Shown: positions 46,310 to 60,441, numbered from the stretch's first letter. The stretch: DNA of 64,000 nucleotides from Adelphocoris suturalis (GCA_030762985.1 CM061041.1:115320168-115384167); one strand, 5' to 3'. The notes: generated by a model not told the origin, from the sequence alone. A program made the numbers and translations.

Positions 46310-49030
46310 AAGTTTTCAGCCCTTCAATGCTACTCATGAGGGTCGTTCGAAATTGAAGCCGAGTTTCTCAGACCAACTATACCCCAATTGTGATTTGGCT
46401 CAAATGACTTGTGCTTTGACTCATTTGGGATCAAGTCTTGTTCGGTTTCTGAGACCCACTTTCACCAACAACTTAATAGTCCAGTTAGCCAGTTTAATTC
46501 CGAAAACAATGGAAATTAACGAAGATTGTAGCTCAACGTCTTTTATCAGAGCGATGTACAAGTTTAAATTCCTACTGAAGCGGCTCGAGCTCAGTCTCCC
46601 AAAATCTAGCAAATTACACTTGCCAATCTCCGTTAGCCCCGATAACAATGATATCGAACAATATGGCCGCGCACGAACAGCTATTTGCTTGATTCACAGT
46701 CTTGATTTACAATGAATTCTTGCAATTTGACACTTGGATTTATATTTGATTCTTCTAATGTCCCTCGAAGATGCCCGAGGAAAATCTGACGGTGGATTCC
46801 GCACTTCGATGAATCGGGCGACATCGAGTTTCTATGTATATTTCGACTCGCGAATCTGACAGTTCTGAAAGTCATTGAACGCATTGTCTCTCACCTGGAG
46901 TTTCCGTCGGACAGTAAGTTTGAAATGGTTTTTACAATTATATTGATGAATTTTAATACGAATAGTGAAATATAATGATAGGGAAAATAACGTATAATAG
47001 ATGGTGTAGCACGTTATATTAGGAAGATGAATAGCAATCCCTTGTAGAGTAGGTCATGACATCAGCTTATTTCCCTGTGTTCAAATCCTCCAACCTTTTA
47101 GCGAATTTTATTGGAAAATTTCCCTAAACTCCGTTGGGGAATCTCCGCTATCCCAAACATGATATAAACGAGTTTTGGGTTGGTGAAAGACGCCATGGTT
47201 TGACCCTCGAGATTTTTTTATTGGAATTTGACCAATCTCCGTTTAATAACTTTTTGGTTAAAGTGGGCCTTAGTAAAACTAAGTCATCAAGTGAAAATAA
47301 TTTTATGGTAGCCTCAAAAACATGTAGTAAGTTGGCTCCTCACTACTAAGCTCAACAAAAAACGATGATCAAATCAGGGTCACCTAACCTTCCAGACGTC
47401 AGGATTCCCAACTGTTTTGAAACCTTACCAAGTATCATTCATAGAGGAGAAGATTTAGTGACATGTTAATGGTTTTGTTCATAGCTAACTGAATGGCCTT
47501 AATAGCATCTTCTCATGTTTATTCCCCTAGTTCGGTTGTATTTACATCTCCAGCTATACTAACATAATATGATCAGATGGAACATTAGCTCATGCTGCAC
47601 CCGTAGCATTTAGGGGTAAATCTATTTGAAATGCCTTACGACACTGTTCAACTGTGGCAAGCATCGATTACGATCTGCGCTACCTTGAATGGAAGACCAA
47701 ATTAGGATTTACCAAAACGAAGTAAATGAATAGCACTAGCAGTATATAATTTAAATTAATGACAAAGCAATAGGTACATACTTTGTGAACGCGTTAATTA
47801 TTAGTACCTGTAAAATATCCCTTCGAGCTATATTTCCTACTTTGGTTTACCAGTTTAGGAGGAACCCTCTCGGGTAATGGCAGAGGAACAACGTAAATCA
47901 ACAAAATTCGAGGGGTTGAGGTGGGGTTTACATTTTTTTCTTGGTCAATTACAAAATTTTATATTTGAAAATTATTATTTAATAAAAAGAAGCATTTTAA
48001 ATAAGATGAATTTGTAAAAAATGATACGAAATGATAGTTTTTGTTGCGTGAGGAACGAAACTACATCAATAGTTAATCAATCTTACATCTATTGTGGCAA
48101 AGGTTTTCTCGTAATCCTCGCTCAAACTAACACCCTACCTGGAAACCAGAGTTACCCGATCCAGACCGAGGCTGTCAAAACGCCAAATAAGCCTCAACTT
48201 CCCTCTCTTGTCATATAACCACCCACTTGGTTCTACCTCTGTCTCGAAGTCACCACTGAAGAAAAATGATAAAAGTGTCGACAGGAGGGCGGATTGTGCA
48301 ATACTCACTCAGTCTGATTGTGCGGTCAATATTCATCAGGGAAAGCGCGCCACCGATGGGTGACCAACGACAAAAAAACTCCCTTCAGAAGTTTAATTGA
48401 CGGTGGTCGTTAACCCCAGCTTTCAAGTCACAGTTCGAGTAGTTGTCTAGGAACTGCTAGCTATTACGGTTTTACTATCTCCTCATATTATGTAGGGACC
48501 AGAATTCCCGGAAACGCAGTTTCCTGTGTTTGGCGTGCGTATTACTAGATGCGTCATGAAGCAATGTGGTCGAATTAAGATCTTTTCTTTCCAGAATACT
48601 TGTAAGAAAAATAGTACTCCAAATGATAATAATACCTACTAAATAAATAATAATAAATACAAAATAATGTAACCCAATCATCTGTTCATTTCATATTCCC
48701 TCCTAAGAAAACGTTTAAAACTGTTCTTCAAATCAAGAAATCTGAAGATTTGCATTTCAAGACACTTAGAATCCAAGTATCAATAACACCCTTCGCGCTT
48801 CGCCCTCATATTATGTATATGAGGCCCCCACGCCCCCACAGTTGTAGGTAACTTGTTGTCAGGCGGCTTAAATGAATGATTCATGCCCATGCTTTAGCCA
48901 GCTGATGAATTAACTTATGCTGATTTCAGGAATGCTGGTTGAAATGTGATGTGCTAGTGAAATAGCCAAACAAGCTTTAAAACGATAGGAAATTTAGAAA
49001 CTGAAATTAAACTAAAAGTTGAAATTTAAA
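46310..49030. other. Intergenic/intronic DNA, no supportable gene
   Basis: An open frame of 120 codons at 46353-46715 has no recognisable domain and overlaps an antisense frame. I see no splice support. The remainder is AT-rich. Confidence 0.4.
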
Positions 49031-49039
49031 CACATAGGG

Positions 49040-50760
49040 TAAGAGCACCCATGTCCAATAATGGAAAGTTTGTCTTTGAAAGCTCGAAAAATCAACCTAT
49101 GTAGCTTTTATTTCAAAGGTGAATCGTTGTTGACGGTGAGGAGTATTCCCAAACCGATGACAAAAAAATGATAGCCTTCATTTCAATGCTTTTTTGTTTC
49201 ATTGAATTTTTATCCCAGAAAACGGGTTTCTACCAGTTATTGGACACTTACCCCCGGTTATTGGACACCGTTTGCCCAGTTATTGGACACGCAGAAATCA
49301 ACCATAATTTTTTACTAATACCTATCTAATTGCCCATAAATATGGATTATCAAAAAGTGGGAAATGATAATACTAAGTTTCTGGGTATGGAATTAATGAA
49401 CAAGTATTCACATCATTACAAACATGTTATATTAAAACATTAGTATAAAAAAAATTCCAAAGAGAAATTTTTTGTTGGGAATTATTGAAGAATTGATCCC
49501 CAGGAGGTTAACAATCTTAAGTGTGAACATCCTGTATATATACCTAATCTAATATGTATGTTTGTGTTCTTCGTGACGAAAACTCTCCTTAGGATTGAGA
49601 TAAAAATTCCATTCTTGCCCCAAAAAAAATCAAAGTTTCCTAACCCAACACTTTTCCAGCATATTAAATTGGTCAACTTTCAAAACATATGCTAAAAAAT
49701 CACTAAAAATGGCTGAAACCGATAAATTTATATTTTTCAGCAGTATGGGTATCTTTTTAGGCTTTGATGTTTCCTTCACTCTCCTTAGGATAGAGATAAT
49801 AATTCCATTCTCGCCCCAAAAAAAATCAAGGTTTTTCCAACTCAAAATTTTTTCTAGCATATTAAATTGGTCAAATTTCAAAAAATATGCTAAAAAATCA
49901 CTAAAAATGGCTAAAAACCGTTAAATTTATATTATTTAGCAGTATGGGTATCTTTTTAGGCTTTGATGTTTCCTTAAGCGAACGTGTCATTTTGGGAATC
50001 TGTCAACACATAAACGAAAAGAAGTTGAAATATAGACCTACTCCTGAAAGTAAGTTTATAAGTTCAAAATAGCTCCTTCAATTGGTGAAGGTTTGATTGA
50101 AATTCAAATAGGTAGGATCTATCTATGCAGGCGTTTGAAATTAACACTTACTTAAAACTGACACTTTTGAGCTAGTGCCTTTTTAGGCATTTTGGATAAA
50201 CTGATGAAATCCCTGCAGACACGGTAACTATTTGCCAAAAATAAAGCTTCTAGATTGTAAAAAGGCTAGAGCCACACTAAAGAGAATAGGTGTCCAATAA
50301 CTGGACCCAAGGAGAAGAACAACTTTGACCCACTTATTGGACAGCGTTCGATAACGGGTGTAATCAACTTTTTGTTGCAATTATTGGGCACTAAACCAAA
50401 ACTAATTATGATGATAGTAAATCGAAACCACAATTACACGAAATTGAAGGATAAATGTTGTGGGAACCATCGATAAACCATAAAAACTCTGAAAAGTGGT
50501 TAAATTGTTCTAAATGAATAGCTTTTTTGCTTTCCGTTTTGATTGTGACACAGTGCCGAGGCGGCCCAATCGACTTTCAAACAGGCACTGAATCAGAAAT
50601 AATGATGCTGGAACGTTCTAGGCCACCTCAGCTAATACCTAGAATAGTTCTTTTGAACCCATGAGAGTCGTTGAACTACAAAAATACGCTGCAACTTTTT
50701 ATTCAAGAAAAACTAGTGGACTGTCCAATAACGGGGGTGTGTCCAATAACTGGTGTCTTT
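49040..50760. mobile_element. Unclassified element with repeated GTCCAATAA motifs
   Basis: GTGTCCAATAACTGG or its reverse complement occurs at about 49048, 49222, 49256, 49275, 50288, 50333, 50723 and 50738, concentrated at both ends of a 1.7-kb region and in both orientations. The arrangement resembles subterminal repeats of a DNA transposon. No transposase frame is visible. A 195-bp tandem duplication lies inside. Confidence 0.5.
49584..49977 (+). repeat. Two-copy tandem repeat, ~195 bp
   Basis: Copy 1 starts at CTCTCCTTAGGATTGAG (49584) and copy 2 at CTCTCCTTAGGATAGAG (about 49778). They share most bases, including AGCAGTATGGGTATC near the end. A third, partial copy is at 9288-9400. Confidence 0.85.
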
Positions 50761-51120
50761 ATCTTAGTAAAAAAAAAACTATAAAACAGAAATAATAAAA
50801 TCACTTTCAAACAGATTCCGGGGCACAAAGGATACCATGGGAACGAAAGAGTAGACGATATATGGAGAATAAGTACTGATAATACGGTTATAGGTCCGGA
50901 ACCATGTGTAGGCATTATAATCAAAATGTATATTGCTAAAACGAATCATTTCATGTGGGTTAGTGTTACCAGAAAATCTATAAAAACTTTTCAAAATACT
51001 GAAACAACTAATTAATACCATCCCTTACAAATTGGTTATTAGGACTAAACAGACTAGATATCGGGAAGGGTGATGGGAGCGCTGACAGGACCCTATGCTG
51101 TCAGTTCAAAAATTAATAAA

Positions 51121-51284
51121 ATAAATCCAAGAGTACCGAGCAGATACCCATGGAAGAATGTAGAAATAATGGAACATTGTCTACGTGAATGTCCTATTCA
51201 ACGACATAAGAGAAATACGAGTAACTTTGACAGCAAAATGCTGGTGGCAGCAAGGAGGTGTAGCGACATCTTTAAAGTTTAAAT
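51121..51284 (+). pseudogene. Short LINE 3' relic
   Basis: A frame containing ENV-like KNVEIMEHCLRECPIQRHKR resembles the C-terminal Cys/His motif of LINE ORF2 (H.L.ECP). Only this end is present. Confidence 0.45.
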
Positions 51285-51450
51285 TGAGTCAACCGCTACA
51301 ATTTATAGATTACCTACCATAAGAAAGTGTAAACGATTGTAAAATCGGAACTTTGACAAACTCGCCTTATAAATTCCGACAATCGTTGTTTATTGTCAGC
51401 TGATCGCTGATCGAAATCTAGTTTATTATAACTCTTGTTCCTGAACAAAA
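51225..51450 (+). repeat. Dispersed ~200-bp repeat, copy 2
   Basis: Starts at GTAGCGACATCTTTAAAG and shares AAATCGGAA, CGCCTTATAAA and TCAGCTGATCG with the copy at 56575-56770. Confidence 0.65.
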
Positions 51451-51729
51451 CTAATGAAACGTTGGCAGGAGTTTTATTTTATCTCATAAATTTTCATTTC
51501 TTGTCTTTGTTGTATTTCATGTCTTTCATTTTCATGTTTTTATACTTAGATCAGGGGGACTGGAAAAGTGTAGATGTGTTAATTAATTGAATTAATTTCT
51601 CCTCTGTAGGTACCAATATATACGTAGGGCTGTTGATGGCAAAGTCAGTATTTCGCCCGACCACCCCGACATTGCATTTATCAAGTCGTTTACGAAGGTG
51701 CGTTACGCTAAGGGGCCCGGGAAGGTAAT

Positions 51730-52080
51730 ATCTTTCTCCTCTAACTTACGGAGCTGATATTTGAAATCGAGCTCCTTTGCCATATCTAGAATACAATTTC
51801 AGTGCACATAGACACAGTGATCACCTGAGGGACCTCTGAGCCTAATTTTCTTCTTAATCGACTTATGGTAGTGAAACCTGAAATCGAACTTCTATCGGAC
51901 ATTTAGAACACAATTGCAAAGTATGGAGTGGCTCTGATCAGCTGTAGGACTACTTAGACTAATTTATTTTCTAATCGACTTACGGTGCTGAAATTCGTTG
52001 GGACACCTCGAAAACAATTGCGAGATACGGAGGCGCACTGGTCATCTGAGAGGTCTCTGAGGCTAATTTCTTTCCTTTCA
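51730..52080 (-). repeat. ~115-bp tandem repeats (CTCAGCTGATCA family), locus 3
   Basis: Three units with TGATCA(C/G)CTG, GACCTCTGAG, AATCGACTTA and TGAAAT(C/T), in the same orientation as the units at 14430-14760. Confidence 0.7.
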
Positions 52081-52954
52081 ATTTATCTTTTTTTTTTAAA
52101 CTTTTTCCTCAATTCTCCGACATTTAATTAACAGCGCAAGATTGTGGGATCTTGGTAGTGTAAAGGTGAGAACACTTGTGGGAGGCGTGAATCACCATGT
52201 TTTGATGATATACTGTACACGGGGTATAGTAATTTATTGACCAATGATATGCATAGATGATCTAAAAACATACAAAACCTAGAAAATAATGAATACGATA
52301 ATATGGTTCTAGAAATAATGAACCTTTTTGGTGATCATGTGCAGCGATTATTCTTTATTCATCTTTATTATGGTAGAGTTCGCTTCCTCGAACCCGTAAA
52401 CACTCGCGTTCAATTATTAAACCTGTAAAATTTTCGGTGAAAATATTATGGCAACCTGAAAAATATCGGGGAAAAAATCAATCGAAATATTGCATCAATG
52501 ATGACTAGAGTACATACGACTAGTCGGACGGAGATCGCGTATTAAGTACGAACGTATACCTATGTGCCACCGAATCGTTGCCAGTGTGACCATTCTCGTT
52601 TAATGAGCGTTTACTCAAGGAACCAATTCATTTTATATTGCTATATGAAAATAGATTCCATTCTAAGAAATTGAGTGCCATCAGCACTCTCTTACGTTGA
52701 ATATTTTTCTTTCCATGATTTTTAAAATTTCGTCACACTGGGCAGGTGGGTCCCGCCCAGGCAGGATGGGTGCTCTGACGTTACCAATGCGTGAGAATTT
52801 GAAAAATTATAGAAAGAAATCTACTCACTGGTGGAGAATGTGGTTAAGAACCTTGTCCTCATCCATGGGTAACGCACATTTATGAAGTTGCGATCGTTCG
52901 CCGGCGTTAGTAGGTTTTTTTGGCTGATAGCATTGGTTAGACGAGCTTACCAGT

Positions 52955-53930
52955 ACATCAATGGTCGACGTTTTACTATTCATAAATGGAGTTGTGATGA
53001 ACTTGAGCCCCAATTTTCGATGTTTACTCTTTGCTGATGACTTGAAGTTATTCTGTCACATCGAATCAGGTTCAGATTGCAGCCTTGGAGGACTGCTGTG
53101 TGAGGTACCGTCTATTTTTGAACCCCCTGAAGTGCTCCGTGACTTCGTTTTTTAGGACTGAGCAGCGGATTGACTTTGAGTATTCGTTGGTTGACCAAAT
53201 ATTGGCTAGATCAACGGAGTTGATGGACTTGGGTGTTCGTTGTGACGAACACTTGAACTTCGGCACTCACATCGAGACCATTGCCAACCGTAACACGGGG
53301 GATTCACTTCTCTTCCAGCAATAGTACTGTTATATAAATCCCTGGTACTGCCAATTCTAGAGAACGCCTCACCAGTTTCGTCTCCGAGCTACGCCATCTA
53401 CAGTTACCGTATTGAAAGAGTGCAACAAAAATTTCTACGTTATGTCGCTTTTAAGTTGGGGATACGCTTATGTCGCTTTCATCGGCTGTAGGCTACGGAA
53501 TGTTAATGGAGCGCTGCCACCTTCATCCATTGAGCGTCAGCAGATATGCAGCTGACTCATGCACAAGTTAGTAAACGGAAAACTAGACTGTCCCAACCTG
53601 CTCTGAATGTCCATCTCCATGTTCCGAGATTGTCCTCTCGTTCATCTGTCTTGTTTTATGTCCCCCTTTTCGTCTACAGCTTACATGCAGCACCGGCCCC
53701 TCAGTAGATTAACTTGCCAGGCCAACTTACTGCTAGAGGTTAACCATCATTTTGATTTTCTAGTGACTCTATTGTCACTGGATTAATGACAATTATATTT
53801 TCATCGCCAGTTTTTTTCTCATGATTTGAAGTTTGTTGTTCAGTATTACTTTTATTATTTATAATCCGCTAATCTGATTTTTTGTAATTGAGCTATCCCG
53901 TTTATGTAAAAATAAATAAATAAATAAATT
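52955..53930 (+). pseudogene. LINE (Jockey/CR1-like) 3' fragment
   Basis: The reverse-transcriptase catalytic motif CLLFADDLKLF is at about 53020-53050. After a frameshift comes LNPLKCSVTSFFRTEQRIDF...DLGVRCDEHLNFGTHI, then LVLPILENASPV...RIERVQQKFLRYVAFKLG, all in the expected order. Several frameshifts and stops follow. An (AAAT)n tail is at 53909-53929. 5'-truncated and dead. Confidence 0.8.
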
Positions 53931-56900
53931 CCAAATGCTCAATTTCATGCGATGAATATCAAACCACATAGTCCACATCAAACAATTTGTTTTTGGAACG
54001 GAAGCCAATTCGTGTTAGTTCGTTAGATTTTCGGTTGTCATCGTATCAGCTGACTACGCCTTACGGCCACGTACGGTCAGCTTTCGTATAAAGCAAAAAA
54101 TGTCTATTCTGTAGTAAGATACCGTATATATGATTTTGTATATAAGTATGGTACTTATGGATATTCATCAAAACGAGCTGCATGATAACATGGTTAGTTG
54201 TGCAGTATGAATGGACGCATATGTGGAATTAAATACCAAGTTAATAAAATGCATTTTACTTCATAAATATTCTACGTTCAGAAGGACAATACACCAGTAA
54301 CTGTTGAGGCCAGCTCCATCAAAGGGTAGGTATGCAAACCTATATTTCACACACAAAAATATGTACATTTCTTACAAATCTAGTAATATCACTGGTGCAT
54401 CTTGGCTTTGAGTAATGATGCAAAATCAAATGGAGTCCCTATATATCCACGACACTTGCGATAAGCGAGCTGTGCTGAATATCACTGTAATCTACAAGAT
54501 AACCGTTAGATTATACAGAGGCGGAAAAAAGCACAATATGATATTTAGTTCTCAAGAGATAAAAACTAGCTTTCAACGGTTCAAATTTACATGTTTGCTA
54601 TCAGGTGCATTCTACCGGCGCGTCTGAATCACCATATTTTTACAGTGTATATGAAGGTGTAAAATATGCACAAAATGTCTCTGAAATTCCGAAATTGAGG
54701 TTGCTTTGATGTATTCGGTAGCTATCTAAACAAATTCTAATACAGGAATTTATTCTTGATAAACCTCATGGCTGATATCATTCTCCGGGCAGTTGTCATA
54801 AAACATCTAGTTACGAGTTCTATTTTATTAAGATAACTGCTAAGGTCCTAAATATATAGTTAGAAACTAAAACAGTCACTCCTATAGAAAACACGCATGG
54901 AAACACTTGTATTATAAGTCAATCCTAGCAGAATAAATCAACATCCATAAATATTATAAACAGGGGGTACCTACACATTATTAATACTATAATAAAAATA
55001 GATTGGTTTCCCTTTTGAGTACATGAACATTAATGACAGGCACTTTTGTAAATTTTGAAAACAAAATTAAACTATAGTAGGCATCATTGAACTTTGTTGG
55101 AAAATCATCTTAATGTTCGTGTTATAAGTTTTCCATAGTTTTTTTTAAATGAAAAAGAACATTAGTACAACAAATAAGGAGATATTTTAATACAGTCATG
55201 GAAATTTTGAAGCGTATTGATTCATATTCGACTTGCAAAATATAGGTTAACATATATTTCAATCATATTAGGTAAAATTTACTCAACAATACTAAGCACA
55301 TAAAAATAGGAAGTTTGAAACTTTGATTATGATACATGATGGATAAAAATACTATTTTAATTCGTTTGTCAGTTGTAGGTACACTTTATGCGTAAGTGCA
55401 ACTTTCATTTGGCAGAGAAACTTATAAAACATACAACCTATATTTATGCTGATTAATGATTTTGAGGAACAGCTGTCTGTATTTTTTCTTCATTCTGTTA
55501 TTCAACATAATTCAAAATGCGTACTGTATCAGATTTGCAATTTAAAGTACCGAATTATATTTACCACATCAAAATATGGCATGAAGTATTCATACCTCAC
55601 AAATTCCACATAACATCTCACAAGTAGGTACTAGATATAGTAAATACACTAGAGCGATACAAAAATGCACTTGTTTCATGGCGGTGGTTCATTATTATCT
55701 TGATTAATGCAACAAAGAAGCAACTTCTTGTAATGGTGCTGCACGATGCTAATTGAAAAAAAAAATTGTTGATGCTAATTGTTTTTGAAATTACTGACAA
55801 TAACGAAAAACTACAAACTTTTCCATGAAGGTAGCATAGTATGGAACCTGCAGGTTTCATTATTTATTCCAGAAAATTTTCAGAGCACAAAACTATATAT
55901 TTTTGTTTATTTTTTACGATTATTGGCAACCCTTCGGGATTTTCTGGGTAACTATACAAATAAGTATAAATACTCGTAGTACATCCATCCGTCACAAGTC
56001 ATTGGTGTTAAGTGTGGTTTTATTTTATTTTTGTAATTTAATTAGTTTTTTCAATTTTTTAATATTTAATGAAATCCTTGTTCATAAATTTTCTGGTCAC
56101 TATTAAATCGAAATTAAAACAAGGAAAAAGTTGGTGTTATTATAATAGCAACTTTCTGTATATTATTTTCAATAATGAACCTATGTTACTGAAAAATAAA
56201 TTTAACCCCACTCCCCCCTCAAAATTTGTTAGTTTACGTTTCAAGATACGTTTTCAAAATTGAAATTGGAAAACAATTGTTGGTCCGGCATACGAAATCC
56301 AAAGCTTCTGTCCAAAACTAATAGACAGAACTTATGAAATTCGGTTCAATAATCATACATTGTCTGGGATGTGCTTGTAATCTAGAAATTAGTTTTGGTT
56401 CACCCTAAAGAGAGGAATATTTATAAATCGAGATCTCAAAAACCCATAAAATAAATGGGTGGTTTTTGTTTTATTTACGAAATAGGTAAGTAGATAGAAA
56501 TCTCAATCAATCGAATGAAACCACCGAAAACATTGTGCGACCTACCGTAATAATATTAAAATATCAAGTCAAATGTCTGGAGCTGCAAGCCCGAGTAGCG
56601 ACATCTTAAGATTACTAATTCAATTGCTACATTTCATTTATGACCGCTAGAGAGTGTTTAATTGGTTATAAAATCGGAATAAAGTAGAATTCGCCTTATA
56701 AACTTCGACGATCGTATCGGCTGATACAATTTGAATGAAATTCTGACTTCGCTAAATCGAGTTTTTATAAATTTTCTCACGCATAGATGGGCTAGTCAAG
56801 CGTAGACTGGTGGTACCTATCTCATTAATTTTCAGTTGTATCGATATATCTATATTTAGATTCTGATGTACTTGGATATCAACTCTTGTTAAGTCCAGTG

Positions 56901-58348
56901 AAGCTAGTAAAATGTATGTATGTCGGTAGGCTTCTACGACTACGCAGTAATATTATAATGCATCTGTTGTGCGTAGAAGGGCTTTTTTATACATAAATAA
57001 TAAGCCTTTGAGTAATAATTTGCAGTATTTATTAGTTTTGTCTGATTATTTGTTTTGATAACCGGGAATTTCCTGACCAAATTTTAACAACCTCAAATAA
57101 TACTAATTTACCCTCCTGGTTGGGCATAACATTATAAACTTCACTTTGTTTCACATAAATCACAAACTAACCCCTTACAAACGTGAGTTTTTGATAACAC
57201 AAGACTCTATTTCAACCTTTTGTATTACTTTTCTTTCTTTTTTCAATGTTTTCTATTCTTTAAAATCTTCTAGTATTGTATAGATTACGTTTTCGATTTG
57301 AGGCGATTATTCCTTGTTTGAGCATTATTAGAAACCATGAACGTTTAAACTAATTAAACCTTACAATTTTAATCTTCATGTTTAAGCAGCACCCGCCATC
57401 TTTCATGTTCCTAGTCAAAATTGTAAACTACCGGAATCTTTCATACCTATTCTAATTCAAACATTCGAATACATTTACGCTACATTTAGAAATAAATCAG
57501 ATACAAATAATATAATAAGTAATTATAAAATATAAACGGTGGTTCATTCTAAATATTGGCATCATTATACAATTTGCCATCTTGTTTTTAATTTATTGTA
57601 CAATACTGTCTCATGTAAGCAGAAAATTTAAATCCAACCAACGTTCATTTTATCACAGTCCAACTACTGATGTTTCATTCACGTTGTCAATGGAACATAA
57701 TCATAAGATACCTCCATCTTACAGTATATTTCACTCTATCATAAAATATTTACAACAAAACTTTCCTAATTGTTACAAAGAATAATAATAAACTAGGAAA
57801 ATATATTTACAAAAGACGAGCCCAAGAAATTGTAATTGGCAATTTCTTTTACGGTCTGCTTGTTTTAGTCCAACATGTTTTTAAAGAGGGGTTTGTATGA
57901 ACGTTCAATTTTCAAATTTAATAAGATGTTCGTTCATGAATCCGTTACACGTATAACCGTGTATTTTATTAAAATGCTTGTATGATTTGACCAACGCAAA
58001 TGAAACACCCAATGAATGCGTGAAAATATGTACGTAAACAAATCATTTAATACCTAAAATTATATAATAATTTTATACAGATGTAATTACACGCATTCAT
58101 AGAAATAAGATCCCCGCATTTGTGGATCTAGGAATCGACCAATGAACCAGGTATATCATGTAAGAAATTTCTTACAATATACGTAAATGAGAAGCCATCA
58201 AAATACGTCATTGCATGCGATAAATAACCAAACAAGATGACTAACAATACTTTACATTTTCATCAAGGATGAACTTTTTTTGGCAAGATAATTGACGTTT
58301 TTACAATTATTTGTGCATTCGAAAGTTACTGTAGAGGGCAAACCTCAC
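53931..58348. other. Intergenic/intronic DNA, no supportable gene
   Basis: AT-rich (long stretches above 70 percent by eye). The only recurring piece that I recognise is the ~200-bp repeat at 56575-56770. Confidence 0.45.
56575..56770 (+). repeat. Dispersed ~200-bp repeat, copy 3
   Basis: AGTAGCGACATCTTAAGATT at the start, then AGAGAGTGTTTAATTGG and TCGGCTGATACAATTT. Related to 26860-27075 and 51225-51450. Confidence 0.65.
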
Positions 58349-58426
58349 CCAAGGATTTGGTATTTTCGGACTTGTCGATGCACGATTCTCGTGGGAGGAG
58401 CAGTCTTATAATCAGAAGACTGGTGC
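58349..58426 (-). CDS. Candidate 78-nt internal exon
   Basis: Acceptor CATTTTCAG|G (AG at 58428-58427) and donor CTTGG|GTGAGG (GT at 58348-58347) enclose a frame with one leading base and two trailing bases. It encodes 25 complete codons rich in basic and polar residues (IVHRQVRKYQIL). Its exit phase equals the entry phase of the exon at 34285-34152. Whether the two belong together is inference. Confidence 0.4.
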
Positions 58427-59859
58427 CTGAAAATGATAATGTTTTAATTAAACATGATTCACAGAACATAGTTGTGGTGGTGCGTTTCAGTAATATACAA
58501 TACAAAGCTTATAAGTAATTTGAGTAACCCAAGGATGATACTTTAGTTTCCTATTTTATATTATTTTAGCGAATTTTTCTAGAAAATGAACTATTGCAGT
58601 GGCTCAAAAAATTAGTTGAACCATTTTTTTTTTTTTTTTTCCAATCACTAAAAACTCTCAAAATGACCAGCATGAATATAAACGGACTTAAAATGTTGTG
58701 TTATGGACGTATGTAGACTTGAAAAACAAAAAAGTTCCAGTTATGCATCATGATCGTATGAGCGAATTTTCGTAGTCCATCCTGTTATATTACGTTACTT
58801 TGTTTTGAAATTTAAACATTTTGAGTGCAAAGAAATTGTTAACCACAAATTTTGTGGCAAATAAACTCGTTCTAAATCATATCCTACGATTCAAAACCGG
58901 TTTTGGATGTTTAGCAATTTTTCAGTTCAATTAAAGTTAATTAAAGTTTAATTTGGTTTGGAAAAGGTTTAACTTGGTTTGGATAACGTTTAAATTGGTC
59001 TGGAAATTGTATACAACGGATATGCCAGCACCACTAGCAGACGCCTTATACAACCAAATGTTCCATCTCTATTAGCACAACAGTAATGTTGAGTCTGAGA
59101 TAGCCTCATTTCTCGGCACACCCGTTCATAGCGTATACGCCCCTCGTAGGAAACACGGTAAGAGGTCGATCAAATTTAACACCAATATTGTAAACGAATT
59201 CGTTCCATATTCTTGGTGACATTTGTCTGGAATGTTGGGGTTACTGTACAACTCATTTCCCCTCTTTAAAATCCCTTCTGAGTAACCCTCACAATTTCCC
59301 CCACTCGTTTCCCTCGCGAGATAGACTACATAGTCATACTATTAACAGACCTTATCGTGAAGATGCATTTAAGGTCAAATGTGACGGCGCTCAGGGTCTA
59401 CCCTACCTTCATTCCCGAACGGTATTGCGGGTTTTTGCATACCCAAAGTTAAAATAAGCGTTGGTTCTCTTAATTGATTTACTTCTCCTTTCAAGTTCCA
59501 TATAATTATATTCAAAGATGAATACGCTAAAACAACTGCAAAGTTAGATTTAGCAAATGAGTCCAAATATTGAGACCGTTTGCCACAAAGGACGCCTTGA
59601 ACCGCCTTTATCCATAGTCACAGAACAAGGTCTCATAAAAATAAAAAGGTTTATTATTTTTGACCAAGTAGGTACCTATGTTTGGAAACGACCGAGAAAA
59701 CGTTCTTCCCTAATCCCACTATTCCCAAAGTAAAATAAATGAAAATAAAAATAAAAATAAATTAAAAAATATAAATAAATAAAACAAGTAGATCAGTGCT
59801 CTTGAAGTAAGTCACATGATAGCAAATTTACTTGTAAGGAGATCCGCGAGAAATAGGAG

Positions 59860-60300
59860 ACAAAACGGCATTGGAGCTCACTCAGCTGATGGATGGCCTC
59901 TCATGCGTCTTAACTTGAGTCACTCTCTCAAATTTCAGCTTCCTCCTGAATCAGTTTCGGCTGTTTAGGCCGAGAACTATAATGATGAAGAAAGTAACGT
60001 TTTGGTGCTTCAGCATTCTCCCTTTAGCCTCCTTCTCAAATTTTAGCTTTCTGCATTGATGTGGAGACAAAATGGCTTTGAAACTCACTCAGCTGATCAC
60101 TGACCTCTCAGTCGTCTTCTGCATTCTCCCTTTAGCCTCCTTCTCAAATTTTAGCTTCTTGTGTCGAATTGGAGACAAAATAGCTTTGGAGATCACTCAG
60201 CTTATCAATGACCTCTCAGTCGTCTTCAACATTCTCCCTTGAGCTTCCTGCGTTGAAAGGAGAAAAAATGGCTTTGGAGCACACTCAGTTGATCATACGT
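59860..60300 (+). repeat. ~115-bp tandem repeats (CTCAGCTGATCA family), locus 4
   Basis: Four units: GGAGACAAAATGGCTTTGGA, then CACTCAGCTGATCA, TGACCTCTCAGTCGTCTT, CATTCTCCCTTTAGCC and CTCAAATTTTAGCTTC. These are the best-preserved copies in the window. Confidence 0.9.
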
Positions 60301-60419
60301 TAGCGGCCCCTGATAAATCTTTATCCTCGCCATGTTACAGATTACATCCATGCCAAGTTTCATCAAAATCGGACGTCGGGAAGTGGCATTTAAAACGATT
60401 TTAAGAGGACATACATACT

Positions 60420-60441
60420 ACACACACACACACACACACAC
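60420..60441. repeat. (CA)n microsatellite at LINE 3' end
   Basis: About 11 CA units. On the minus strand they follow the LINE fragment at 61085-60491 and may be its tail. Confidence 0.9.

Noticed and set aside
46353..46715. 120-codon plus-strand frame
   Set aside because: No recognisable domain, an overlapping antisense frame, no splice or promoter support. It remains possible but unsupported.
59860..60300. Regular ~115-bp repeats as a CRISPR-like array
   Set aside because: The units are head-to-tail diverged satellite units without unique spacers, and the context is eukaryotic.
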